Shown piece after piece: positions 56,640 through 64,000 of a stretch of 64,000 nucleotides of DNA. Made by a program: the position numbers and the translations under genes. The first letter of the stretch is position 1. Every line of letters begins with the position of its first letter. Source of the stretch: Amphibacillus marinus. GTDB taxonomy: Bacteria > Bacillota > Bacilli > Bacillales > Amphibacillaceae. The notes beneath the pieces are model-generated. The model was not told where the DNA came from. It searched no databases and saw only the letters and a list, made by a program, of their open reading frames with translations. The DNA lies in NCBI RefSeq assembly GCF_900110345.1, contig NZ_FODJ01000009.1, positions 61,736-125,735 of the forward strand, given 5' to 3'.

Positions 56640-56960
56640 ATGGAACAAGAGCTTAGCATGATGCGTCAAATTTTAGCAATAACGGAATCGATGCTTGAAG
56701 CACTTGTCGTTTTACACGTTAGTAAAGCGAGCAATACCGAGTGGCTAGAGGGCATACATGATGTAGCAAATGGTTATGCTTCAGTAATGCGTGCATTAAA
56801 GGTTCTTGATATTAAATTACAGCATCAACTTGATTCAAACTTTCAAGATATCTTGGCCCATTATGATAATGGTGAACGAACAGTTGAAGTGTTAATTGTT
56901 GAAGCAACAGCTTGGCAACGTGAGCTTGAAGCTTTGTTTCACCCATATGTGCTGCATTAA
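56640..56960 (+). CDS. Small helical protein, homologous to the N-terminus of the ATP-grasp protein
   Basis: A 106 aa protein predicted to be all helical. Its pattern (QILAITESMLEALVVL, VANGYASVMRALKVLDIKLQ) aligns with residues 5-110 of the 49144-51669 protein (QVINITNTVIDAVEHL, IVEGFKSLEPILKSLDNNVL). It lies where a flagellin chaperone like FliS might be, 29 bases after the second flagellin, but it is not recognisably FliS or FliT. It could be a docking or chaperone domain shared between the flagellin region and the modifying enzyme. Start at ATG with a weak ribosome site. Confidence 0.7.
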   Translation: MEQELSMMRQILAITESMLEALVVLHVSKASNTEWLEGIHDVANGYASVMRALKVLDIKLQHQLDSNFQDILAHYDNGERTVEVLIVEATAWQRELEALFHPYVLH

Positions 56961-57007
56961 TGGAGAAAATTCTATAATAGTGTATAAATAAGAATGGGGA
57001 TGATTAA

Positions 57008-57412
57008 ATGGGCATTATGATTTTATTGTGGTTTATTATTTTGTGTCTTGCGTCGGTATTCATTTACTATGCTTATAAGGGCTATGTTAATAATAAAAAG
57101 GGACTTAGTACCACTTATGTTGGCCTAATCATTGTTGTCCTTGTTGTAGGCGTTTTGTTGACTATCCCCCTAACTCGAACTGGAAGTTTTCAACGCGCAC
57201 TGAGCAGCTTTAGAAGCGAGTATACCGGTGGGATCACAAGAGAGCTTGTCGTCTACTCAATGACTGGTGTGGAGATTTATCGTACCCAAGGGAAATTTGA
57301 TATTGAACATAGTAATAATCGTCTTCGCTGGATTGATGAACAGGGGCGCACGCAGATTATCTACTTAGGTGATAGTGCTTCAGTCATTGTTAATGAACTT
57401 GATACAGATTAA
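57008..57412 (+). CDS. Membrane protein of unknown function
   Basis: A 134 aa protein with two N-terminal membrane spans (about 3-24 and 38-58), followed by a soluble part (GITRELVVYSMTGVEIYRTQGKFDIEHSNNRLRWIDEQGRTQIIYLG) that resembles a small beta domain found in some phage- and Clostridium-type proteins. GAATGGGGATG precedes the ATG. Function unknown. It sits between the helical protein and yjfB. Confidence 0.6.
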   Translation: MGIMILLWFIILCLASVFIYYAYKGYVNNKKGLSTTYVGLIIVVLVVGVLLTIPLTRTGSFQRALSSFRSEYTGGITRELVVYSMTGVEIYRTQGKFDIEHSNNRLRWIDEQGRTQIIYLGDSASVIVNELDTD

Positions 57413-57447
57413 TAAGGTAAGAACTTTAAATAGAACGGGGTGTATGA

Positions 57448-57624
57448 ATGGATATTGCAAAATTATCAATGGCAATGAGCCAAACATATTTAAAACAGCA
57501 AGTATCGCTTAGTTTAATGAAACAAACAATGGAGCAAGCGACACAGCAGGCCGATCAGATGATTGATTTACTTGAGCAGCCTGTTCATCCTTATTTGGGA
57601 GCAGATATAGACGTATCGGTTTAG
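57448..57624 (+). CDS. yjfB: YjfB-like putative motility protein
   Basis: A 58 aa protein: MDIAKLSMAMSQTYLKQQVS, continuing to LMKQTMEQA and ending HPYLGADIDVSV. This matches the YjfB family, found in flagellate Bacillota and called a putative motility protein. ACGGGGTG precedes the ATG. It lies at the end of the second flagellin region, in line with a motility role. Molecular function unknown. Confidence 0.85.
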   Translation: MDIAKLSMAMSQTYLKQQVSLSLMKQTMEQATQQADQMIDLLEQPVHPYLGADIDVSV

Positions 57625-57635
57625 GATAAATATGC

Positions 57636-57664
57636 TTGACTTTTACGTGGAGCAGGCGTAAACT
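57636..57664 (+). promoter_or_regulatory. Promoter of the Mn2+-riboswitch transcript
   Basis: TTGACT (57636-57641), 17 bases, TAAACT (57659-57664), directly before the riboswitch. Confidence 0.65.
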
Positions 57665-57672
57665 GAAGATAC

Positions 57673-57768
57673 AATAAAGGGGAGTAGCTCCAGCAATAAT
57701 GTCGTCATTACGAGATATACTGTCTCCGGCGTTATTGACAACTACAGTTGTTAGCAAGACCTTTACCA
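57673..57768 (+). promoter_or_regulatory. yybP-ykoY Mn2+ riboswitch
   Basis: Conserved blocks are present: AAAGGGGAGTAGCTCC, GTCGTCATTACGAGATA, TCTCCGGCGTTATTGACAAC and the closing AGACCTTTACC that pairs with the start. This class senses Mn2+ and turns on exporter genes, here the P-type ATPase downstream. The 3' strand of the aptamer overlaps the terminator's left arm, the expected switch design. Confidence 0.95.
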
Positions 57769-57818
57769 ATGATTTTCCGAATTGATAACTCGGGAGCTTA
57801 TTGGTAAGGGTCTTTTTT
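57757..57818 (+). terminator. Mn2+ riboswitch terminator
   Basis: AGACCTTTACCAAT pairs with ATTGGTAAGGGTCT, followed by six Ts. Its left arm is shared with the aptamer closing stem, so metal binding should prevent termination. Confidence 0.88.
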
Positions 57819-57914
57819 ATGTTTGAAAAAGGAATCTTATCCAATCAGCTGAAAGAAGAGTGAATGAAGCTCGGAATGGTTATAACTATAGACAAAGTCA
57901 GGAGATGGTGTTCA

Positions 57915-60563
57915 ATGATGCATTATCAGCAGGAAAGAGACCAAGTACTAGAGGAGTTACAGGCTGATTATAAGGGTTTGACTTTAGCCGAAGTGATCAA
58001 GCGTCAGGAAGTAGAAGGTTTCAATGAGATTGAGGAAGCAAAGCGAAAATCGACGTTAGCGCTTTTTTTGGAGTCATTTAAAGATGCAATGGTTGTGGTA
58101 TTGCTTGTTGCAGCGACCGTTCAATTTTTGTTAGGGGAATATATTGAAGCCATTGTCATTATGCTTGTGCTTATCCTAAATGCTATCATTAGCGTGGTCC
58201 AAACGAAAAAAGCGGAGAGTTCATTAGAAGCACTTCGGCAAATGTCGGCACCAGAGGCTAAGGTCATTAGAGGTGGTGAGAAGCATACGATTCCAGCACG
58301 TGAGCTAGTCCGGGGTGATATTGTTTTTCTTGAAGCAGGTGATTATATTCCGGCTGATGGTCGTATTTTAGAAAGTGGTTCGCTACAGGTAAATGAAGGA
58401 ATGCTTACAGGTGAGTCACAAGTTGTGGATAAAACTGTTAATGCCATTAGCGATGAGGTAGCACTTGGAGATCGAACGAATATGGTCTTTAGTAGTGCGC
58501 TTGTGACAAATGGCCGGGCAACATTAGTTGTCACTGACATTGGGTTAAAAACGGAGATAGGTAAGATTGCTGATCTCCTTAATACGGCTGAGCAAAAGCA
58601 AACGCCCTTGCAGCGTAAACTGGATGCCTTTAGTAAGCGTTTGGGCGTGTGGATTGTGTTACTATCGGTTGGGATATTTGCTGTTCAAGCAGGGCGGATC
58701 TGGTTAGGAAATCAGCCAGTTGATTTATCGACCGAATTACTTGAGGCATTAATGTTTGCCGTAGCTGTAGCTGTAGCTGCTATTCCTGAAGCCTTGCAAT
58801 CAATTGTGACGATTGTTTTATCAGTTGGTACGAACAAGATGGCGAAGCGCCATGCGATTATTCGTAAGTTACCTGCTGTTGAAACATTGGGTTCGACTAG
58901 TGTTATTTGTACGGATAAGACAGGAACGCTAACGCAAAATAAAATGACGGTGACGGATTATTTTATTCCAAGACAGTCTGGTAAATCAATTGATCAAGGT
59001 CCGACGAGTTGGACTGCTTCTGAAAGCTTATTGGTTGATGTAGCGGTGCTTTGTAATGATAGTTATATTAATGGCAAAGGTGCCGAGGTTGGTGATCCGA
59101 CAGAGGTTGCCCTTATTAATTTCTCTGAGCTGAATAAACAGGATTATCATCAGCTCCGCGAACTGCATGAACGACTTGATGAATTGCCATTTGATTCTGA
59201 TCGCAAGCTGATGTCGACCTTGCATAAGATTCGTGGTGAGCGTATGATGCTAACCAAGGGTGGGCCAGATGTGTTGTTTAATCGCGCTACGTATATTTTG
59301 GTAAATGGGCAGGAGCTTCCTCTTGATGAGGATTGGCGCCAAAAGCTTACTGATCAAAATGAAGCATTTTCTAAACAGGCTTTACGCGTATTAGCCTTTG
59401 CTTACAAGAAATTTGATCAAACTAAACAACAGCTTAGCTTTTCTGATGAATCGGATCTTGTCTTATTAGGCTTAATGGCCATGATTGATCCGCCACGAGA
59501 TGAGGTTTACAACGCAATTAAGGAAACGAAAGAAGCTGGTATTAAAACGGTGATGATTACAGGTGATCATAAGACAACAGCTGAAGCAATTGGCCGTGAC
59601 ATTGGTTTAATGGCTGTTGATGACGTTGCTGTTACTGGTCAAGAGTTGGATGCCATGAGTGACACAGAACTTACCGAGCAATTGGAGCACATTTCAGTCT
59701 ATGCTCGTGTCTCTCCGGAGAATAAAATTCGTATTGTGAAGGCATGGCAAAGTAAAGGTCAGGTATCAGCGATGACTGGTGATGGTGTCAATGATGCGCC
59801 AGCATTGAAGCAAGCTGATATTGGGATTGCAATGGGAAGTGGAACAGATGTTAGTAAAGATGCTGCGGCCATGATTTTAACAGACGACAATTTTGTTTCA
59901 ATTGTGAATGCTGTGGAGGTTGGCCGAACAGTCTTTGATAATATTAAAAAATCAATTGCATATTTGTTCTCAGGTAATTTAGGTGCAATTATCGCCATCC
60001 TGTATGCAGTCATCATTGGCTTGCCAAATCCATTTACCGCACTGCAGCTGCTATTTATTAATTTAGTCAATGATTCGTTACCAGCTATTGCACTCGGGAT
60101 GGAAAAAGCTGAACCAGACGTAATGAATCGCAAGCCACGTTCGATGGATGAAGGTATCTTTGCCGGTGAGACGTTACGCTCTGTGTTAACAAGAGGGACG
60201 ATTATTGGCCTAGCCGTTATCGCAGCTCATTTAATCGGCTTGCAAGTCTCAGCAGAGGTTGGGGTCTCAATGGCTTTTACAACCTTAATTATCTCACGAA
60301 CCTTACAAACCTTTGCGGCTCGTTCCAATAGACAGACGATTATTGGAGTGGGCTTGCTAACAAATAAGTATGTTCTAGGCGCAGTAACCATTTGTTTTGG
60401 CTTATACTTGTTAACGGTGTTACCTGGGCTGCGATTAGTCTTCTCAATTTCTGATCAGTTTGGCATGAATGAATGGTTAATGGCCTCAGGTCTCGCTGTA
60501 GCCGCAGTTTTTATGATGGAGCTTGTAAAATATGTCTTTCATCATGCTTTTAAAAGTAAGTAA
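57915..60563 (+). CDS. P-type cation-transporting ATPase (Mn2+/Ca2+ type)
   Basis: An 882 aa P2-type ATPase, probably exporting Mn2+ (or Ca2+). Motifs in order: TGES (about 165), the membrane motif AAIPEALQSIVTIVLSVG (PEAL instead of the PEGL of YloB-type Ca2+ pumps), phospho-acceptor DKTGTLTQNKM (about 333), KGGPDV (nucleotide binding) and TGDGVNDAPALKQADIGIAMG (about 620). Membrane helices flank these as usual. ATG 57915 follows AGGAGATGGTG; upstream codons lack a ribosome site. It resembles the riboswitch-linked pumps of lactic acid bacteria such as L. lactis YoaB. Control by the yybP-ykoY element supports Mn2+ homeostasis. Confidence 0.93.
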   Translation: MMHYQQERDQVLEELQADYKGLTLAEVIKRQEVEGFNEIEEAKRKSTLALFLESFKDAMVVVLLVAATVQFLLGEYIEAIVIMLVLILNAIISVVQTKKAESSLEALRQMSAPEAKVIRGGEKHTIPARELVRGDIVFLEAGDYIPADGRILESGSLQVNEGMLTGESQVVDKTVNAISDEVALGDRTNMVFSSALVTNGRATLVVTDIGLKTEIGKIADLLNTAEQKQTPLQRKLDAFSKRLGVWIVLLSVGIFAVQAGRIWLGNQPVDLSTELLEALMFAVAVAVAAIPEALQSIVTIVLSVGTNKMAKRHAIIRKLPAVETLGSTSVICTDKTGTLTQNKMTVTDYFIPRQSGKSIDQGPTSWTASESLLVDVAVLCNDSYINGKGAEVGDPTEVALINFSELNKQDYHQLRELHERLDELPFDSDRKLMSTLHKIRGERMMLTKGGPDVLFNRATYILVNGQELPLDEDWRQKLTDQNEAFSKQALRVLAFAYKKFDQTKQQLSFSDESDLVLLGLMAMIDPPRDEVYNAIKETKEAGIKTVMITGDHKTTAEAIGRDIGLMAVDDVAVTGQELDAMSDTELTEQLEHISVYARVSPENKIRIVKAWQSKGQVSAMTGDGVNDAPALKQADIGIAMGSGTDVSKDAAAMILTDDNFVSIVNAVEVGRTVFDNIKKSIAYLFSGNLGAIIAILYAVIIGLPNPFTALQLLFINLVNDSLPAIALGMEKAEPDVMNRKPRSMDEGIFAGETLRSVLTRGTIIGLAVIAAHLIGLQVSAEVGVSMAFTTLIISRTLQTFAARSNRQTIIGVGLLTNKYVLGAVTICFGLYLLTVLPGLRLVFSISDQFGMNEWLMASGLAVAAVFMMELVKYVFHHAFKSK

Positions 60564-60592
60564 GCCGGCAATTGCCAGCTTACTTATTTTTT
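60558..60592 (+). terminator. Terminator of the P-type ATPase
   Basis: AAGTAAGC / GCTTACTT with an inner GGCAATTGCC stem, then a T run. The left arm includes the stop codon. Confidence 0.88.
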
Positions 60593-60659
60593 TCGTCTAC
60601 TATTTAAGGTGAAAGCATAATGCTATAATAGAATGAATTAAGGATAGGTGGTGCCCATC

Positions 60660-62342
60660 ATGGATTTAACAACGCAAACAATCTTAGACAATATTCAAGA
60701 TATGGTTTTTGTGATGCAAGTTGGCAAACATGATCAATTTGTCTATCAATTTATTAACCAAGCCGCAAGGGAAAAGCTTAATATAACTAATGCTGTGATT
60801 GGTAAGACAATTCATGATGTGAATCCGCCTACCCAGGCGGTTATAATTACTGAGCAATACCGAAATGTGTTAAGGAGTAAGGCGATTTGTATTTATGAGG
60901 ATAATTATTTTATTTCGTCGGATGGCAACAAGGTTAGTGAAACAACGCTATCGCCAATCATTGAAAGTGGTCGTGTCACGCATATCATTGCTGTAACAAA
61001 GGATATTACGGCAATGAAGCAGGCACAGGAGCAGGAGAGTAAAAGCCAGCAACGTCTGCGGATGAGCCGTCAACGTTATAAATCCCTTTTTGATGAAAAT
61101 ACCGATGCAATTGCTTACCTAAACTTAACTGGAAAAATCATTCGGATGAATAAGGCTTGTCGCCAGTTAATGAAATTAATGGCTAATCAAGACAATAGAG
61201 GTAACGTGTTCGAAGCGATTGTAACGGAGGATAAGGATTGTCTAGCGGAAAGTTTCCGCCAAACTACTAACGGTAATGCACGTACCATTGATATTAAAGT
61301 GAATGGAGTCGATCACTTTCAGATTATTCTGCAAGTGAAAATGATCCCAATGGTACACGAGTGCCAAGTGCAAGGTGTTTATATGATGTTAAAGGATAGA
61401 ACAACGGAGTACTTTGCCAAAGAAATGATTGTTGCTAGCGAGGAGCGCTTTCGCTTAATTGCTGAACATTCATCTGATTTAATTCAATTACTTGATCAAG
61501 ACGGAAACTACGTCTATTTATCACCTTCACATCAGCCTGTCTTAGGTTATCAAACAAGTGAGCTTCAAAAGATGACCTTACTTGAACTTTGTGATCCTGC
61601 TTATTCGGAAATGCTAGAGCAACGCCTTGCCCAGCTTAGCAGCTTAAAGGAAACACAAAAGCTTGAGGTTCGCTTAATGAATAAAGCTATGCATTATCAG
61701 TGGTTTGAGCTTCATCTAGAACCCGTTTTTGCTAGCGATGGTACCTATAAGCATACCATTGTTGTTGCCCGTGATATTGAGGAACGTAAGGAGCATGAAG
61801 AAGAGCTACATCGTCTTGCCTATCATGATCCGTTAACGGGACTGGCTAATCGACGCTTATTTAATGCCAGACTTGAACAGGTACTCGCTCTTTATGTGCG
61901 CCAGCAAAATCCATTTGCAGTTGCCATGTTAGATTTGGATGATTTTAAAGCAATTAATGATTCAAATGGACATGATGTTGGTGATGATGTCATAATTGAA
62001 CTGGCAAGGCGGCTAGCATTATCGGTACGGGAAATGGATACAGTTGCTCGTCTGGGTGGAGATGAGTTTATTTTATTGCTACCAGAGATCGGCAATCGAG
62101 ATGATTTAATGCGCGTGCTTAATCGCATAGAGGATGCCTTGCTTAAACCTTATCAAATTAATAACCAGACATACTTAGTTGGTGCAAGTATTGGGGCAGT
62201 TATGTCAACAAATTATGCGATAACAACCCACTCGATTATTAGAGCAGCTGATCAGGCACTTTATGCAGCGAAACGAACAGGTAAGAACAAAGTTGTCATT
62301 CATGATCAGAGAATGCCGGAAGAATCATTAGGTAAGGATTAA
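60660..62342 (+). CDS. PAS-domain diguanylate cyclase
   Basis: A 560 aa cytoplasmic protein with three PAS-type sensor domains (about 5-120, 135-255, 265-380) and a C-terminal GGDEF domain. The catalytic motif is intact, RLGGDEFILLLP near residue 466, and REMD five residues before it forms the inhibitory I-site, so it should make c-di-GMP with product feedback. DPLTGLANRRLFNARL and MLDLDDFKAINDSNGHDVGD complete the family. The ATG at 60660 has AGGATAGGTGG upstream. It is a counterpart to the EAL/PilZ protein at 5461-8034. Confidence 0.93.
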   Translation: MDLTTQTILDNIQDMVFVMQVGKHDQFVYQFINQAAREKLNITNAVIGKTIHDVNPPTQAVIITEQYRNVLRSKAICIYEDNYFISSDGNKVSETTLSPIIESGRVTHIIAVTKDITAMKQAQEQESKSQQRLRMSRQRYKSLFDENTDAIAYLNLTGKIIRMNKACRQLMKLMANQDNRGNVFEAIVTEDKDCLAESFRQTTNGNARTIDIKVNGVDHFQIILQVKMIPMVHECQVQGVYMMLKDRTTEYFAKEMIVASEERFRLIAEHSSDLIQLLDQDGNYVYLSPSHQPVLGYQTSELQKMTLLELCDPAYSEMLEQRLAQLSSLKETQKLEVRLMNKAMHYQWFELHLEPVFASDGTYKHTIVVARDIEERKEHEEELHRLAYHDPLTGLANRRLFNARLEQVLALYVRQQNPFAVAMLDLDDFKAINDSNGHDVGDDVIIELARRLALSVREMDTVARLGGDEFILLLPEIGNRDDLMRVLNRIEDALLKPYQINNQTYLVGASIGAVMSTNYAITTHSIIRAADQALYAAKRTGKNKVVIHDQRMPEESLGKD

Positions 62343-62560
62343 TAAAATGAGACTATTCTATCGCAGATCAACAGTCCGTAAAAGTCTGTTTCGTTTAGAG
62401 GTAGCACTTTGGTCATACCTTTAGTTACAAACATGCCGTGCTAACAATCATTGTGGGAAAGAATCTCATCAATTTATTTTTTGGTAGCAAAATAACGCTT
62501 TCTTTTGTCGATTTTTATGGCATAATAATAAAGAAAGCGATTGCGAATGGAGGATTGAAC

Positions 62561-63172
62561 ATGGAAAGAGAGCGTTACCTTTTTATCGGTGATAGTATTA
62601 CAGAATGGGGCAGATTTGAAGATGAAGAGGGTCTTGGTAATAATTATGTACGTAATATTCGAGACCATCTTGCCCTTGAAAAACCAAATCAAATACCTGA
62701 GATTATAAATAGAGGGATTGGTGGAAATCGTGTAACCGATCTTGTTGCACGTTGGCAAACAGACGTTATTGAGCTTGCACCGAATCAATTATCAATTTCA
62801 ATTGGGATTAATGATGTTTGGCGACAGATAGATGATTCTAATATTGATCAGGTAATGCCAGAGCAATTTGAAGAGCTTTATCGTGATCTAATTAAGCAGA
62901 CGAATGAAAAACTTCCAAATACAAGGATTATTCTAATGGAGCCAACTGTTATCGAGGAGCAAAGGGATTCAAAAGGCAATCAATTATTAAAGCCATACGT
63001 GGAGATTGTTAATAAGCTTGCTAAAGAATTCAGATTAACTATTGTACCAACACATCAAGCTTTTATTGATTATTTATCAAAGGTCCCGGATTGTCCACTT
63101 ACGATTGATGGTGTACATATGAGTAGCACAGGCAATGCGTTAATGGCAAAGACGTGGTTAGATACGATCTAA
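62561..63172 (+). CDS. SGNH/GDSL-type esterase or hydrolase
   Basis: A 203 aa single-domain hydrolase. It shows the SGNH blocks FIGDSITEWGR (nucleophile Ser), RGIGGNRVTDL (Gly/Asn oxyanion region), SIGINDVWRQ (Asn) and DGVHMSSTGNALMA (catalytic Asp-His). There is no signal peptide, so it acts inside the cell. It belongs to the carbohydrate-esterase-like YxiM/RhaT group by length; the substrate, possibly acetylated sugars, is unknown. Start ATG 62561 follows GGAGG by 8 bases; the frame is open further upstream. Confidence 0.9.
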   Translation: MERERYLFIGDSITEWGRFEDEEGLGNNYVRNIRDHLALEKPNQIPEIINRGIGGNRVTDLVARWQTDVIELAPNQLSISIGINDVWRQIDDSNIDQVMPEQFEELYRDLIKQTNEKLPNTRIILMEPTVIEEQRDSKGNQLLKPYVEIVNKLAKEFRLTIVPTHQAFIDYLSKVPDCPLTIDGVHMSSTGNALMAKTWLDTI

Positions 63173-63174
63173 AA

Positions 63175-63207
63175 AAGTGGCTGGTGTATATTTAGCACCA
63201 GCCACTT
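63175..63207. terminator. Bidirectional terminator after the SGNH gene
   Basis: Perfect 12-bp stem AAGTGGCTGGTG / CACCAGCCACTT between convergent genes, with an A tract on its left that gives a T run for the minus-strand genes. Confidence 0.8.
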
Positions 63208-63211
63208 GCTA

Positions 63212-63349
63212 TTATCTACTACCTCTAATCATGCGGGCAATGAAAGCGAGTAACGCGATGACAAGTAAAATATGAATTAAATTACCGACATCAAATAAGA
63301 ACCCGATCAGCCATGCAAGCAGTAATATTCCAATAATCGTACTAAACAT
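63212..63349 (-). CDS. Lmo0937-type small membrane protein, copy 1
   Basis: A 45 aa peptide, MFSTIIGILLLAWLIGFLFD then VGNLIHILLVIALLAFIARMIRGSR. Two hydrophobic helices and a basic C-terminal tail match the Lmo0937 family. GTAGGAGGTAACC precedes the ATG at a good distance. First from the left of three tandem paralogues on the minus strand, so it is last in the likely transcript. Function unknown; such genes are often envelope-stress induced. Confidence 0.87.
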   Translation of the reverse strand: MFSTIIGILLLAWLIGFLFDVGNLIHILLVIALLAFIARMIRGSR

Positions 63350-63368
63350 AATGGTTACCTCCTACCGA

Positions 63369-63518
63369 CTAAACGCCTTTTTTTCGACCTGTTATCAGGT
63401 TGAAAATAAAAACGATTAACGCAATAACAAGTAGTGTATGAATTAATCCACCTGCAATCTCAAAAATAACACCTAATAACCACGCTAATATTAATATCCC
63501 AATTATTGTCCAAAGCAT
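63369..63518 (-). CDS. Lmo0937-type small membrane protein, copy 2
   Basis: A 49 aa paralogue, MLWTIIGILILAWLLGVIFE then IAGGLIHTLLVIALIVFIFNLITGRKKGV. It has the family's GGLIHxLLVIA core. AGGAGGTAC lies just upstream of the ATG. Middle gene of the triplet. Same two-helix plan with a basic tail. Confidence 0.88.
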   Translation of the reverse strand: MLWTIIGILILAWLLGVIFEIAGGLIHTLLVIALIVFIFNLITGRKKGV

Positions 63519-63554
63519 TTGTAGTACCTCCTAGTTTTATATGTTAAAAACTTG

Positions 63555-63701
63555 TTAAGCTTTCGAGCGACCTCTAATCATGTTTACGATAAACACGACC
63601 AGTGCTACAACGAGCAGAATATGAATAAGTCCACCCGCAACTTCAAGTAATAGACCCGCTAACCAAAAAAGTAAAAGTATTCCTATTATAGTCCAAATCA
63701 T
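63555..63701 (-). CDS. Lmo0937-type small membrane protein, copy 3
   Basis: A 48 aa paralogue, MIWTIIGILLLFWLAGLLLE then VAGGLIHILLVVALVVFIVNMIRGRSKA. GGAGGATAAGAC precedes the ATG. First gene of the tandem triplet in transcription order. The three copies differ most at the C-terminal tail, which suggests old duplications kept under selection. Confidence 0.88.
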   Translation of the reverse strand: MIWTIIGILLLFWLAGLLLEVAGGLIHILLVVALVVFIVNMIRGRSKA

Positions 63702-63809
63702 GTCTTATCCTCCTTTAATTTGTCTGTGCGACTTGATTTAGTTATAACATACCCCTTCAGAAGTAAACTAAACAATTTGCTTTTAAAAATAGGAAATTAC
63801 AACTAGCTA

Positions 63810-63838
63810 TTGCGTTAGTTTCATTCAGTTGGTATAAT
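63810..63838 (+). promoter_or_regulatory. Strong SigA-like promoter facing right
   Basis: TTGCGT (63810-63815), 17 bases, perfect TATAAT (63833-63838). Only a terminator hairpin, not a gene, follows within the window. Confidence 0.6.
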
Positions 63839-63862
63839 AAATTTCATAATATTTTGTGGATT

Positions 63863-63908
63863 AACGCAGTATTTCGTTGAAAGAGCAACGAAGTGTTGCG
63901 TTTTTTAT
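63863..63908 (+). terminator. Terminator shortly after the 63810 promoter
   Basis: AACGCA...TTTCGTTG / CAACGAA...TGCGTT stem with an AAAGAG loop and a T6 run. It begins about 20-25 nt after the predicted start point, so the pair looks like an attenuator or a short RNA of about 60 nt. Confidence 0.7.
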
Positions 63909-63955
63909 CGGAATCTAGGAAGAATAGCATTTAAATCGTTTAATTCACGGATGGA

Positions 63956-64000
63956 TTAGGTTAAATTCGTGAGCCGGTGCGCTAAATCGGCGAGAAGGCG
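63956..64000 (-). CDS. Possible C-terminal end of a gene running off the right edge (tentative)
   Basis: On the minus strand the last 45 bases read RLLADLAHRLTNLT and a stop. The GC-rich coding-like composition contrasts with the AT-rich bases next to it, but the stretch is too short to be sure; no family can be named. Confidence 0.25.
   Translation of the reverse strand, partial: RLLADLAHRLTNLT

Overview
The window looks like a chromosomal segment of a low-GC, motile Bacillaceae (Bacillota). AGGAGG-type ribosome sites, a Bacillus-like flagellar/competence gene order, Spo0E- and AbrB-family regulators, SigD promoters, SAM and Mn2+ riboswitches and cre sites all point that way. The genus cannot be fixed from sequence reading alone; a halotolerant or alkaliphilic relative (Amphibacillus/Gracilibacillus type) is a guess. 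No rRNA, tRNA, CRISPR array, transposase or prophage was seen.

Left part (1-36.8 kb), mostly metabolism and envelope. An oligopeptide ABC operon on the minus strand (dppC-B-D-F, the last cut by the window edge) is divergent from its binding lipoprotein. Then come a PAS/GGDEF/EAL/PilZ c-di-GMP protein, pfkA, a small alarmone synthetase, a SAM-riboswitch operon (metI plus a MetE-core protein), an aldose-1-epimerase-like protein, an AbrB-type regulator, a prs paralogue with an altered PRPP loop, an AraC regulator, pgcA, an unusual PPDK-type ATP-grasp protein, fruA, a Spo0E-like gene, ppc, glpK, an aldo/keto reductase, ydjO, a SurA_N lipoprotein, a class D sortase/PBP3 operon, a VanZ-like gene and yvyE. 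Intergenic spaces carry dispersed repeats, including a MITE-like family with terminal inverted repeats (three copies).

Middle part (37-49 kb): degS-degU-degV-comFA-comFC-yvyF-flgM-flgN-flgK-flgL-yviE-fliW-csrA-hag, colinear with Bacillus subtilis except that comFB is absent. SigD promoters precede yvyF, flgM and hag, and the hag leader carries a CsrA-type hairpin.

Right part (49-64 kb). Where flaG-fliD-fliS-fliT would be expected, there is an AT-rich four-gene cassette: a double YheC/YheD-type ATP-grasp protein, LicD, a class V aminotransferase and a LicC/PntC-like nucleotidyltransferase. It is followed by yoaS-yozG, a membrane protein, a second flagellin with its own SigD promoter, a small helical protein that resembles the N-terminus of the ATP-grasp protein, a membrane protein and a YjfB-like motility peptide. 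I propose that the cassette makes and attaches a nucleotide-activated small group to flagellin or another surface polymer; this is the best candidate for an undescribed system here. The window ends with a Mn2+-riboswitch-controlled P-type ATPase, a PAS-GGDEF diguanylate cyclase, an SGNH hydrolase and three tandem 45-49 aa membrane peptides of the Lmo0937 type.
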